Shown here: positions 15,801 through 23,605 of the stretch, piece after piece
Position numbering within the stretch: the first letter of the stretch is position 1
How the letters are laid out: every line of letters starts with the position of its first letter
NCBI GenBank assembly: GCA_965243165.1
Contig: OZ251535.1
Span: forward strand, 2,108,001-2,172,000
Reading direction: 5' to 3'
Source: CATQHD01 sp965243165
Lineage (GTDB): Bacteria > Actinomycetota > Acidimicrobiia > Spongiisociales > Spongiisociaceae
DNA: 64,000 nucleotides
Position numbers and translations under genes: made by a program
The notes under the pieces: generated by a model
What the model was told of the DNA's origin: nothing
Database searches by the model: none
What the model saw: the letters and a program-made list of their open reading frames with translations, nothing else

Positions 15801-16532
15801 GACTCCAATTTGTTTTATACCTATGCAGAACTAGTTAACCAAGGAGGACAATTGGAAGGTAATTCTTTCATACTAGGTGAAGAACGTTACTTGCCTTTGT
15901 ATGAGTCGAAGCTGTTTCACCAGTATGACCACCGGTTCGCCACCTTTGTCGATGCAACCTTCAAGGATTTACGAAAGGGCAGAACACGATATATGACTTC
16001 GGAAGAAAAGACCAATCCTAACGCCTTACCCCTCCCACGCTATTGGGTTTCAGAAAATGAGGTTCTAGAGAGAACAGATCAAACTCAAACAACCTATAAT
16101 AGCAGACTACAAGACTACAAGACTACAAGACTACAAGACTACAAGACTACAAGACTACAAGACTCGGAAGGTCGGAAGGTCGGAAGGTCGGAAGGTCGGA
16201 AGGTCGGAAGGTCGGAAGGTCGGAAGGTCGGAAGGTCGGAAGGTCGGAAGGTATCAAATCGCCCTCCGAACCATCGCCAGAGCAACCGATCAAAGAACCC
16301 TCAACAGCACAATCCTCCCAACCTCCGGACTCGGAAAGGGATTGGCAATTCAATTCCCCGATGGAGAATCGCCTTGAGACTGATAACTACTTCCACCAAC
16401 GAAAGGACGATAATAGCAACCATGCTCCCGGTGATAGGACTTGGCCACAAAGGCGCGATCGTCACGCTCCGCGAGGGCTTATGCCTATCCGAAAGACAAC
16501 CAACTCCACGAACGAACGAACATGTATCGTAA
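12801..16532 (+). CDS. Large N6-adenine DNA methyltransferase, DrmMI-like, phase-variable
   Basis: As read here, 1243 residues from GTG 12801. The N-terminal 480 residues are helical (type I/IIG-like), motif I is CDPASGSGHF at about 488-498, and the catalytic motif IV is NPPW at about 756-759, which marks an N6-adenine methylase; the target-recognition region follows (about 760-1080) and is AT-rich, unlike the GC-rich first half. After RYWVSENEVLERTDQ the frame enters two 8-bp repeat arrays (16104-16251), runs on through low-complexity residues and stops at 16532. The family's conserved C-terminus lies in another frame (ends 17110). A C14 run is at 14674-14687. Removing one 8-bp unit would give 1433 residues whose stop overlaps the next gene's ATG, so the full product is probably the intended one. 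Confidence 0.85.
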   Translation: MSYATIDIQGGLFSSDLIERIGEGGADIKGQRPADFGLRRGRRLPDEIQRAFSDSRVYWDAFDRRLKRSKESRTTLTRQDWAAKFFELLGFPALQYQRAGPSSPSHRINGGEAATPIHIVALGQGLDDRAARNRRSPHTQVQDFLNRSEALWGVATNGAHLRLLRDTARLSKPTYLEFDLQAMIEGNAYSEFVVLYRLMHSTRFPLGETPPHECLLENYYNQGIEDGGRVREKLRHGVRAALEVLGSALVSHPGNEALRRAVRSGGLDQAGYYRQLLNFVYRMLFLMVAEERKLLFLERSTGQHVYNRHYSVARLRDRAELYFAGDDHTDLWTGLAQTFRLCRDEDAARHLNLAPPNGELFGEQACRDIETAFCSNESLLTAMLHLSTFDDGGIRRRVNYAQLDVEEFGSVYESLLDYRPVLDLGEASGRPSFDLAAGTQRKETGSYYTPPELVHELVKSALVPVMEERLAAAETRQEKIQALLGLRVCDPASGSGHFLLAAARRIARELAKLQAGEEEPTLLNYRRALRTVVRHCIYAVDKNPLAVDLCKVALWIECHDPGRPLSFLDHHVKCGDSLVGVLDLDVLTEGIPDDAYKAIIGDDKKTASSYRKRNKKERTGQLRLTPPPPAASMDTAKLAEEHEAFGEMEEQTASEVKAMEELYGDMRGQDTSWWRLKTACDLWTYAFFAPLQTTGPDKPDLAPTTDDIRNVLKKGNLGTQLETDALQASRDHPYFHWPLEFPDVFKNGGFDIVLGNPPWERIKLQEKEFFAGRDPEIANAPNKAARAQLIRALEVNNPTLAHKFTRAQHDAKSVSNFVRGSERFNLTGRGDINTYSIFAETARRLLAPIGRLGIIVPTGIATDYTTKLFFSDLIDTKSLVSLFDFQNRKRIFPGITSLIRFCLITISGMDQRSLNAEFGFFLHSMEDLQNRERRFGLSAEDFALFNPNTRTCPIFRTRKDMEIARKMYLHAGVLWKEAKGDEPEINPWSVTLKSMFHMANDSNLFYTYAELVNQGGQLEGNSFILGEERYLPLYESKLFHQYDHRFATFVDATFKDLRKGRTRYMTSEEKTNPNALPLPRYWVSENEVLERTDQTQTTYNSRLQDYKTTRLQDYKTTRLQDSEGRKVGRSEGRKVGRSEGRKVGRSEGRKVSNRPPNHRQSNRSKNPQQHNPPNLRTRKGIGNSIPRWRIALRLITTSTNERTIIATMLPVIGLGHKGAIVTLREGLCLSERQPTPRTNEHVS
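14674..14687 (+). repeat. Homopolymer of 14 C inside the methyltransferase gene
   Basis: The codons ACC CCC CCC CCC CCC encode Thr followed by four Pro, in a linker at about residue 624 between motif I and motif IV. A run of this length slips readily during replication; a change of one or two bases would truncate the protein before the catalytic NPPW. The count in the given sequence keeps the frame open. Confidence 0.9.
16104..16164 (+). repeat. 8-bp tandem array A, unit GACTACAA, 7.5 copies
   Basis: Seven perfect units run from 16105 to 16160, followed by GACT that merges into array B. No frame has a stop inside the array; the 24-bp period encodes TTRLQDYK in any phase. A unit of 8 bp shifts the frame by two positions per copy gained or lost. 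Confidence 0.95.
16164..16251 (+). repeat. 8-bp tandem array B, unit TCGGAAGG, 11 copies
   Basis: Eleven perfect contiguous units. The array is open in all three frames (VGRSEGRK in any phase). Together with array A it sits between the end of the recognition region and the conserved C-terminus of the methyltransferase, exactly where the coding frame changes: a TAG at 16100-16102 closes the downstream frame just before array A, so the two frames overlap only over the arrays and beyond. Confidence 0.95.
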
Positions 16533-16600
16533 CAGTTACTCCAAGGTGTGGCATGAGTGATCGAGCACCCATCCTTCAAATCGAGAACGCCATTAACGCG
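16260..16600 (+). repeat. Three diverged tandem copies of one protein motif, one per reading frame
   Basis: Copy 1 (about 16267-16377): RTIARATDQRTLNSTILPTS then GLGKG, followed by TGA at 16378. Copy 2 (about 16377-16490): LITTSTNERTIIATMLPVIG then LGHKGAIVTL, stop at 16530. Copy 3 (about 16490-16600): RKTTNSTNERTCIVTVTPRC then GMSDRAPIL, continuing into the conserved C-terminus. The T(D/N)(Q/E)RT cores start at 16285, 16395 and 16508, spaced 110 and 113 bp, so each lies in a different frame. Base identity is low (roughly half by eye), protein similarity clear. Confidence 0.65.
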
Positions 16601-17110
16601 GCGCTGATGATTTCTGTGATGAACAGTCTTGTCTTGGATTTTGTGGCCCGTACAGCAGTGGGAGGAACAGACCTCAGTTTCTTTATCATCAAACAGCTTC
16701 CTATATTATCACCAGAACAATTCAAAGAAAAGGTGCACTCCAACCTCACTTATAAGGATCTGATCTTTCCGCGTGTATTAGAATTGACGTATACAACGCA
16801 TGATCTGGAACCATTTGCCAAAGACTTGGGTTATGAAGGTCCTCCTTTCGTTTGGGATGACGACCGGCGTCATCGGCTCAAGAGTGAGTTGGACGCTATC
16901 TACGCTCATATGTACGGGCTGGATCGCGAGGAACTCAAATGGATACTCGACGCTCCCCCGCCCAGCGCGTCGTTCCCTACCCTCAAGAAGAACGAGATGA
17001 AAGAGTTCGGCGAGTACCGCACCCAGCGTTATGTACTGGCGGCGTATGACCAGATGGCGCGCGGAGAACTGCCCGACCTGAGCGGTGAGGAGCCGTTGAC
17101 ATGCCGTTAG
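16361..17110 (+). CDS. C-terminal segment of the methyltransferase in a second frame
   Basis: The frame is open from 16103 and contains an ATG at 16361, but no ribosome-binding site is evident, so I read it as the tail of the methyltransferase and not as an independent gene. It encodes a third copy of the TNERT motif, then MNSLVLDFVARTAVGGTDLS, FFIIKQLPILSP, and ends WDDDRRHRLKSELDAIYAHM, YGLDREELKWILD and a Tyr/Gln-rich helix: the closing segment typical of large Eco57I/DISARM-type adenine methylases. The stop (17108-17110) overlaps the ATG of the giant helicase at 17101. Joining it to the upstream frame needs a net change of +1 modulo 3, met by loss of one 8-bp unit or gain of two. Confidence 0.8.
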   Translation: MENRLETDNYFHQRKDDNSNHAPGDRTWPQRRDRHAPRGLMPIRKTTNSTNERTCIVTVTPRCGMSDRAPILQIENAINAALMISVMNSLVLDFVARTAVGGTDLSFFIIKQLPILSPEQFKEKVHSNLTYKDLIFPRVLELTYTTHDLEPFAKDLGYEGPPFVWDDDRRHRLKSELDAIYAHMYGLDREELKWILDAPPPSASFPTLKKNEMKEFGEYRTQRYVLAAYDQMARGELPDLSGEEPLTCR

Positions 17111-20100
17111 ATGTCTTCGAGCTTCGCGAGCAGGTGGTTGCGGAGTACCAGGAATATGTCCGCAGCTTCGTGCGGGTCTTCGACGGGCGGATCAAGAACT
17201 ACATCGACCGCCAGCTCGACCAAGGCGTCCTGTGGCCGGAGGCGGTCCTTCAGCTCAATCCGGCCTTCGAGATGGACCGCACGCTGGGGGAGCTGGCCGC
17301 CGAAGGGGTGTTGATGCCCGGTACGGCCCGGTTCTTCGGAGAGGGGCTGCGGTTGTTCCGGCATCAGCGCCGGGCCATCGACCTCGCCCTGGGGGGCGAA
17401 CCGTATGTCGTTACGACGGGCACCGGGTCGGGCAAGAGCCTGACCTACCTGGCGCCGATCTACGACACCGTTCTCCGCAACGATCCGGAGCGGCACACGG
17501 TGCGGGCGCTGCTGATCTATCCGATGAACGCCCTCATCAACAGCCAGCTCGAAGCGCTACATGAGTTCCAGGCGAAGAACTTCCCCGGCTCGCCGGTGCG
17601 CTTCGACCGTTTCACCGGCCAGGAGCGCCAAGAGGACCGCGAGCGCATCATCGCCGACCCGCCGCACATCTTGTTGACCAACTACGTGATGGCCGAGTAC
17701 ATGCTCCTGCGCCCCGCCGAGCGGCCTCTCCTCGAGACCGCCACCCGGGATCTACGGACCCTGGTGATGGACGAGCTGCACTTCTACCGGGGGCGGCAGG
17801 GGGCGGACACGGCGATGCTCACCCGGCGGCTGCAGGAGGCGGCCGAGCAGGATCTGCAGGAGGCGGCCGGACATGATCTGCAGGCGGTGGCCACCAGCGC
17901 CACCATGGTTACGGGCGAGTCTCGGGCGGATCGCAACCAGGCCGTGGCCAAGCTGGTGTCGAAGTTCTTCGGGCTGGATATCCCCGCCGCCAACGTGGTG
18001 GACGAATCCCTCGAGCGGGCGACCGCGGCGGAAACCCCCGATGGAGCGGCGGCGGTGCGGGCGGCGGTGGAGGCGCCCCCTCCCGCGCCGGAGGTCGAAG
18101 CGGTGCGCGGGCACCCTCTGGCGGCTTGGGCGGAGGAAGCCTTCGGCCTCGATCATGAAGGCGGCCGGCTGATCCGGCGGACGCCCAAGACCTTCGAGGA
18201 AGTCGTCGGACAGCTGGCGAAAGAGAGCGGCCTGGCGGTCGAACGGTGCCGGGAACCCCTTCGGCGGGTGCTCGAAGCGGGCAACGAGGCCGGGCGGAAC
18301 GCCGGGCGGCCTCTGTTCGCCTTCCGCCTGCATCAGTGGCTCTCTTCGGGGAGCAGCGTCTACACCACCCTGGAGGCGCCGGACAACCGCATATTCAGGA
18401 TGTCGGGCCAATACAAGGCGGACCGCGAGCGGGTGCTGTTCCCGCTGGCTTTCTGCCGAGAGTGCGGGCAGGAGTACTACCTGGCTTCCCTCGCCGAGGA
18501 CGACGGGGCGGAGCAGCTGATCCCCCGCTCTCCCCTGGCCGGCGTCGCGGAGGAAGACCTCGACGACATAAAGGGCTACTTCGCCCTGGAGCACGACGAC
18601 CTTTGGGAGGGAGACGACAACGACCTGCCGGGGTTCTGGTTCAACGAGCGGAGCGCCGGGCGGGTCATAAAACCGAACTACAGCGGGTATCGGCCCCGGG
18701 GTTGCCGCGCCGCCCCCGACGGAAGCATCGACCCGGTGGACGGGTCGGGAGTGGAGGGCTGGTTCCTGCCGCACAAGTTCCTGATCTGCCTGCGCTGCCG
18801 GGCCGTGTACGACACCCGGGTGGGCGACTACCGCAAGCTCTCCTCGCTCAGCCAGACGGGGCGGTCGACCGCGGCCACCATCTCCATGAACGCGGCCGTG
18901 GCGGGCATGGCCAACCAGGGCGTAGACCGAGCCGAGGCGAAGTCGCTCAGCTTCACCGACAACCGCCAAGACGCATCGCTCCAGGCGGGGCACCTCAACG
19001 ACTTCGTGCAGGTCGCCCAGCTGCGCGCCGGGCTGGTGGAAGCCCTGCGGCGGGGCGGCGCCCTGACCTTCGACCGGCTGGGGCCGGCGGTCTTCGAGGC
19101 GCTCGGCCTCGCCCCGGACGACTTCCTGCGCGAGCCGGTGGCCGAGGGCCCCGGATACGAACAGGGGAAGAAGGCCATGATCGACCTGCTCGAATACCGC
19201 GCCTTGGAAGACCTGAGCCGCGATTGGCGGGTCACCCAGCCCAACCTGGAACAGACCGGGCTGCTGCGGATCGAATACGAGGGGCTGGACGACCTCGCCT
19301 CCGACAATGCCCTGTGGAGCGGCCTGCCCGCTATCGCCGACGCTTCTGCGGCAACCCGCCGGAGGGTATTGCATGCCTTCCTCGACCATCTCCGCATGGG
19401 CCTGGCCGTAGACGCGGCGCCGTTGACCCCAGCCGCCGCCCGCCGGCTGATCCGCAACACGAGTCAGTGGCTGGGGGATCCGTGGCGTCTGGAAGAAGAC
19501 CTGGACATGCCGCGCACGCAGAGCCTGGCCCTGCTGCCGGGGAACAAGGCCAACCCGTTCATGAAGCGCAGGACCATGAGCCTGGGGCGGCGCTCCGCCG
19601 TTGCCCGCTATCTGCGCTCCCCCAACACTTGGAACACCGACCGGACGCTCACCCCCGACGAGGCCGAAGCCTTGGTGGAGGGCATCGCCGCCGGGCTGCG
19701 CGGTCATCTCCTGGCGGCGGCCGAAGAGGGCGCCCAGGAGAAGGGCGTCCGGGTGTTGGCCGCGGCAATGCGCTGGACGGCGGGGGGCGGAAACCCGGCC
19801 CCGCCCGACCCGGTGAGGAGCAGGTCGCTCCATCTGCGAAAGGAACTGTCCAGCCTGGAGAAGAAGGCCAACCCCTACTTCACCAACCTCTACCAGAGCC
19901 AGGGGCGGCATCTGCGGGGAATGGCCGCGGCGGAGCACACCGGGCAGATCGCCGCCGACATTCGGAGCGAACGGGAGGAGCGGTTCAGGAAGGGCGAGCT
20001 GCCGGCGCTGTTCTGCTCGCCCACCATGGAGCTGGGGGTGGACATAAGCGACCTGCACACGGTCCATCTGCGCAACGTGCCGCCCACCCCCGCCAACTAC

Positions 20101-22206
20101 GCCCAGCGGAGCGGACGGGCAGGCCGGGGCGGTCAACCGGCGCTGATCGCGGCCTTCGCCGCCCAGGGCAACGCCCACGACCAGTACTTCTTCGGGCGGC
20201 GCGAGGAGATGATCGCCGGAGCGGTGGCCCCGGCTCGGATCGACCTCGAGAACGAGGAGCTGGTGAGAGCCCACCTGCACTCCACCTGGCTGGCTGTGAG
20301 CGGGTTGTCCCTGGGTTCCGGCATGGCCGAAGTGCTCGACCTCGGCGACCCCGATATGCCTGTCATGGCGGACAAGCGGGCCGCCATCACGGGGGCGGCG
20401 GGAAAACGGATCTTCGAGGAGTCGCTGCGGCGGGGCCAGCGCATCGCGAAGCGGACGCAGGACATCCACAAGGCGCAGTGGTTCTCGCAAGAATGGTTGG
20501 AAGAAACGCTGCGCAACGCGCCCGAACAATTCGACCGGGCCTTCGACAACTGGCGCGCTCTCTACCGCTCGACGTGCATCTTGCGAGACGAGGCGCGGCG
20601 CCTGATCGACGACCCCAACGCGGCCTTGAAAGACAAGGAGGAAGCCGAGCGCCGGGAAACGGAAGCCCGCCGCGAGATACAGCTCTTGCTCAACCAGAGC
20701 CGACGCTATTCAGAGTCGGACTTCTATCCCTACCGCTACCTGGCCGGGGAGGGCTTCCTGCCCGGTTACAACTTCCCTCGGCTGCCGGTGCGGGTGTCGG
20801 TGCCGGTGCGCGGCAGCCGCCAGCTCATCGACCGGCCCCGCTTCCTGGGGCTCACCGAGTTCGGCCCGGGCGCCCAGATCTATCACGAAGGCCGCAAGCA
20901 CCGGGTTCAGCACGCCGTTCTCCCGCCGGAAGGCATCGACGATCATCTGGATCAGGCGCGCCTCTGCCTGGTGTGCGGGTACGCGCACACCAGGGCGGCT
21001 CTGGGGGTGGACCTGTGCGAACACTGCGGCGTCCGCCAAGACGGTGAGACCTCACTGTTCCCACAGAAGCTGCTGAAACAGCCCGTGATGCGGGCGAGGC
21101 CCTTCCAGCGGATCTCCTCCGAAGAAGAGGAACGGGTGCGGAGCGGCTACCTCACCACCACGCACTTCCGCTTCGGCGGCCATGTCCGGCAAGCCGAGGT
21201 GTTCTCGGAAGGCGAATGCCTGCTCGACGTCGTGTACGCGCCCGCCGCCAACCTCTGGCGGATCAATCAGGGCTGGCGGCGGAGCGAGGACCAAGGGTTC
21301 GCCATCGACCCCCGAACCGGACGCTGGCAGAGCCGCACCGCCGAGGCCGGGAAGGCCGACCTCCAGCCGGACGCACCCTTGCCGATCAGGGGAGTCATGC
21401 CCTACGTGCAGGACACGCGGAACCTGCTCATGATCCGCCCCCGGGCCGATCAGCCGTCGGAGGAGTTTCTCTACACCCTCCTCTACGCCCTGAAGCGGGC
21501 CATACAGGTCGAATACCAGGTGGAGGAACAGGAGATCGGCGCGGAGCTGATCGGCCGGGGCGACCACCGCCGCCTGCTGTTCTGGGAAGCGGCCGAAGGG
21601 GGTATCGGCGTGTGGGAACGCCTGGCCCTGGAGCGGACGGCCCTCGGCCAAGCGGCGGAAACGGCCCTGCGCCTCTGCCATTTCGCCGCCGAGGCCGGCG
21701 CCTCGGCGAAGTGCGAAGTGGCCTGTTACGAATGCCTGCTCTCCTACTCCAACCAACCGCATCACCGCTACATCGACCGAATGCTCCTCTCCGACTTCCT
21801 GCCGCGGCTGGCAACCGCCGAAACCGCCCAGGAAGCCACAAGGGACGAAGAAGGGCAGCTCCAATATCTTCTGACCCTGGTCGACCCCCGCTCCACGCTG
21901 GAGCGCGAATTCCTGGCCTTCCTCTACAACAACGGCCTCCGCCTCCCCGACAAGGCCCAGAACCGCCCCGCCCCGGACATCCACGTACAACCCGACTTCT
22001 ACTACGATCGCGAAGGACGGCCCGGCGTCTGCGTGTTCGTAGACGGCCCCCACCACGACCAACCCCGTCAGCGCGAGGCCGACGAGCGGCTCCGCGCTAG
22101 ACTGCAAGACAACGGCTACCGAGTGATAGCCGTAAGACACGACCGACCGTTCACCGAACCGGTCGAAAAATATCCCGACGTGTTCGGAGAGCCAACCGAT
22201 CCGTAG
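17101..22206 (+). CDS. Giant DEAD-box helicase with DUF1998 and nuclease-like tail (DruE/DrmA-DrmB-like)
   Basis: A 1701-residue superfamily 2 helicase. Walker A GTGSGKS is at residues 107-113, motif II DELH at 224-227, and the second RecA domain carries PTMELGVDISDLHTV and QRSGRAGRGG at about 975-1015. A DUF1998 region follows with CEVACYECLLSYSN near 1538; two more Cys pairs (CLVCGY, CEHCG) lie upstream, consistent with zinc binding. The last 100 residues (PDFYY, VCVFVDGPHHD, YRVIAVRHD) resemble a Vsr/DUF559-type PD-(D/E)XK fold. In DISARM the helicase (DrmA) and DUF1998 (DrmB) are separate genes, whereas Druantia DruE is a single giant protein; this one combines both views. A 24-bp tandem duplication lies at 17829-17876. 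Translation is coupled to the methyltransferase tail. Confidence 0.82.
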   Translation: MPLDVFELREQVVAEYQEYVRSFVRVFDGRIKNYIDRQLDQGVLWPEAVLQLNPAFEMDRTLGELAAEGVLMPGTARFFGEGLRLFRHQRRAIDLALGGEPYVVTTGTGSGKSLTYLAPIYDTVLRNDPERHTVRALLIYPMNALINSQLEALHEFQAKNFPGSPVRFDRFTGQERQEDRERIIADPPHILLTNYVMAEYMLLRPAERPLLETATRDLRTLVMDELHFYRGRQGADTAMLTRRLQEAAEQDLQEAAGHDLQAVATSATMVTGESRADRNQAVAKLVSKFFGLDIPAANVVDESLERATAAETPDGAAAVRAAVEAPPPAPEVEAVRGHPLAAWAEEAFGLDHEGGRLIRRTPKTFEEVVGQLAKESGLAVERCREPLRRVLEAGNEAGRNAGRPLFAFRLHQWLSSGSSVYTTLEAPDNRIFRMSGQYKADRERVLFPLAFCRECGQEYYLASLAEDDGAEQLIPRSPLAGVAEEDLDDIKGYFALEHDDLWEGDDNDLPGFWFNERSAGRVIKPNYSGYRPRGCRAAPDGSIDPVDGSGVEGWFLPHKFLICLRCRAVYDTRVGDYRKLSSLSQTGRSTAATISMNAAVAGMANQGVDRAEAKSLSFTDNRQDASLQAGHLNDFVQVAQLRAGLVEALRRGGALTFDRLGPAVFEALGLAPDDFLREPVAEGPGYEQGKKAMIDLLEYRALEDLSRDWRVTQPNLEQTGLLRIEYEGLDDLASDNALWSGLPAIADASAATRRRVLHAFLDHLRMGLAVDAAPLTPAAARRLIRNTSQWLGDPWRLEEDLDMPRTQSLALLPGNKANPFMKRRTMSLGRRSAVARYLRSPNTWNTDRTLTPDEAEALVEGIAAGLRGHLLAAAEEGAQEKGVRVLAAAMRWTAGGGNPAPPDPVRSRSLHLRKELSSLEKKANPYFTNLYQSQGRHLRGMAAAEHTGQIAADIRSEREERFRKGELPALFCSPTMELGVDISDLHTVHLRNVPPTPANYAQRSGRAGRGGQPALIAAFAAQGNAHDQYFFGRREEMIAGAVAPARIDLENEELVRAHLHSTWLAVSGLSLGSGMAEVLDLGDPDMPVMADKRAAITGAAGKRIFEESLRRGQRIAKRTQDIHKAQWFSQEWLEETLRNAPEQFDRAFDNWRALYRSTCILRDEARRLIDDPNAALKDKEEAERRETEARREIQLLLNQSRRYSESDFYPYRYLAGEGFLPGYNFPRLPVRVSVPVRGSRQLIDRPRFLGLTEFGPGAQIYHEGRKHRVQHAVLPPEGIDDHLDQARLCLVCGYAHTRAALGVDLCEHCGVRQDGETSLFPQKLLKQPVMRARPFQRISSEEEERVRSGYLTTTHFRFGGHVRQAEVFSEGECLLDVVYAPAANLWRINQGWRRSEDQGFAIDPRTGRWQSRTAEAGKADLQPDAPLPIRGVMPYVQDTRNLLMIRPRADQPSEEFLYTLLYALKRAIQVEYQVEEQEIGAELIGRGDHRRLLFWEAAEGGIGVWERLALERTALGQAAETALRLCHFAAEAGASAKCEVACYECLLSYSNQPHHRYIDRMLLSDFLPRLATAETAQEATRDEEGQLQYLLTLVDPRSTLEREFLAFLYNNGLRLPDKAQNRPAPDIHVQPDFYYDREGRPGVCVFVDGPHHDQPRQREADERLRARLQDNGYRVIAVRHDRPFTEPVEKYPDVFGEPTDP

Positions 22207-22222
22207 GAAAGCGAACACCCGA

Positions 22223-23605
22223 ATGATAAGCAGCATCACCCTCGAGAACTTCCGATGCTTCCGGGAAAGACAGACCGCCCGCCTGGCCCCCCTCACCCTG
22301 CTCGTAGGCGAGAACAGCACCGGCAAGACCTCCTTCATGGCCATGATCCGAGCCCTATGGGATGTTGCTTACGGAGAACAATCTTCCGACTTCAAAGAGG
22401 ATCCATATGAATTAGGCAGCTATGATGAAATCGCTCACCGTAGGAATGCTAATGATCTTCCTGTAGACTCCTTTAAAGCCGGTTTTGAGATAGCACAATC
22501 TTCCCACGAAGATAACAAGGGTTGTCCCTATTATTTTGAGGCATCATTTGAAAAGGAAGGTACTATCCCGGTCGCTAAGAGGCGATTGATCTCACAAGGA
22601 AAGGTTTCCTTTAATGAATTATACAAGGATCATACTATCACTGTTGACCTTAAGACGGCAAGGGGTAAATGGTTGCTAAACACAACCAAAGGAAGTAATA
22701 TAATAGCTAGCCGAGGTAGGATTGATTATGATGACAGATTGCTTCCCCTTTATTTATATCTCTATTACATAGATCTTGCATTACATAGGAGTAAGCAAGG
22801 AGATATGGGTATGAGGATACAATCGCTATCCAACTCGCCTGACTTCTCTGAGCAAGACTTGATTGACGTCAAGAACACATTGGACCTATTTTCTGAAGAC
22901 CATACCTCTATACCTTCGCGCCCTTATGCCAGTGCCCCAGTCCGTTCCAAACCAAAACGAACATACGACCCTTCACGCTCCATGCGTGATCCTGAGGGCG
23001 ATTATGTACCTATGTATCTTGCCTATCTTGATATGCAAGATAAAGAAGCCTGGAAAGAACTTCAGAGCAAGTTGGAGAGTTTCGGAAGTGCTGCTGGTCT
23101 TTTTGACCAAATATCAGTCAAGCAACTCGGTAGGAGCGTAGGCAGTCCCTTCCAAATACAGATAAGAAAGTTCAGCAAAAAACGGAAGGGCCCACAGCGC
23201 AACTTGGTAGATGTGGGTTACGGCGTCAGCCAGATATTACCGCTTATAACTGAACTTCTCAGAAAAGACGCACCAGATATATTCTTGGTTCAGCAACCAG
23301 AAGTCCATCTACACCCAAGTGCGCAAGCCGCTCTCGGCAGTTTGTTCTGCCAAGTTGCTGGCAACAACAAACAGCTGATCATAGAAACTCACAACGACTA
23401 CATACTGGATCGTGTACGTATGGACATACGCGACCAATCCTCTCCCTTGAAGCCCGAAGACGTATCAATTTTGTTCTTTGAGCACAAAGATTTGGATGTC
23501 CAAATTCACTCTCTAAAACATGACGAGGAAGGAAACGTCCTGGGCACACCGCCGGGTTACCGTCAGTTCTTCATGGAAGAAGTCCGACGGTCCATTGGTA
23601 TCTGA
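22223..23605 (+). CDS. RecF/OLD-like AAA ATPase of the defence operon
   Basis: A 460-residue ABC-type ATPase. It begins ISSITLENFRCF, as RecF-like proteins do, with Walker A GENSTGKT at residues 29-36, a long variable insert, and a C-terminal half with DVGYGVSQILPLITELL (signature-like), LVQQPEVHLHPSAQAALGSL near 353 and the switch IIETHNDYILDRV. In the Walker B position QQPE stands where DEPE is usual; related ATPases share this, so it need not be inactive. It starts 16 bases after the giant helicase, and its stop overlaps the PIN gene start. The first 120 bases are GC-rich, the rest AT-rich, as if the ATPase were grafted. Likely an activator or sensor for the PIN nuclease. Confidence 0.8.
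   Translation: MISSITLENFRCFRERQTARLAPLTLLVGENSTGKTSFMAMIRALWDVAYGEQSSDFKEDPYELGSYDEIAHRRNANDLPVDSFKAGFEIAQSSHEDNKGCPYYFEASFEKEGTIPVAKRRLISQGKVSFNELYKDHTITVDLKTARGKWLLNTTKGSNIIASRGRIDYDDRLLPLYLYLYYIDLALHRSKQGDMGMRIQSLSNSPDFSEQDLIDVKNTLDLFSEDHTSIPSRPYASAPVRSKPKRTYDPSRSMRDPEGDYVPMYLAYLDMQDKEAWKELQSKLESFGSAAGLFDQISVKQLGRSVGSPFQIQIRKFSKKRKGPQRNLVDVGYGVSQILPLITELLRKDAPDIFLVQQPEVHLHPSAQAALGSLFCQVAGNNKQLIIETHNDYILDRVRMDIRDQSSPLKPEDVSILFFEHKDLDVQIHSLKHDEEGNVLGTPPGYRQFFMEEVRRSIGI

Noticed and set aside
16104..16251. CRISPR or origin iterons
   Set aside because: Units of 8 bp with no spacers inside a coding region; simple sequence repeats explain them.
16361..17110. Independent gene starting at ATG 16361
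   Set aside because: No ribosome-binding site, a frame open from 16103, and a sequence that is the known C-terminus of the methylase family.
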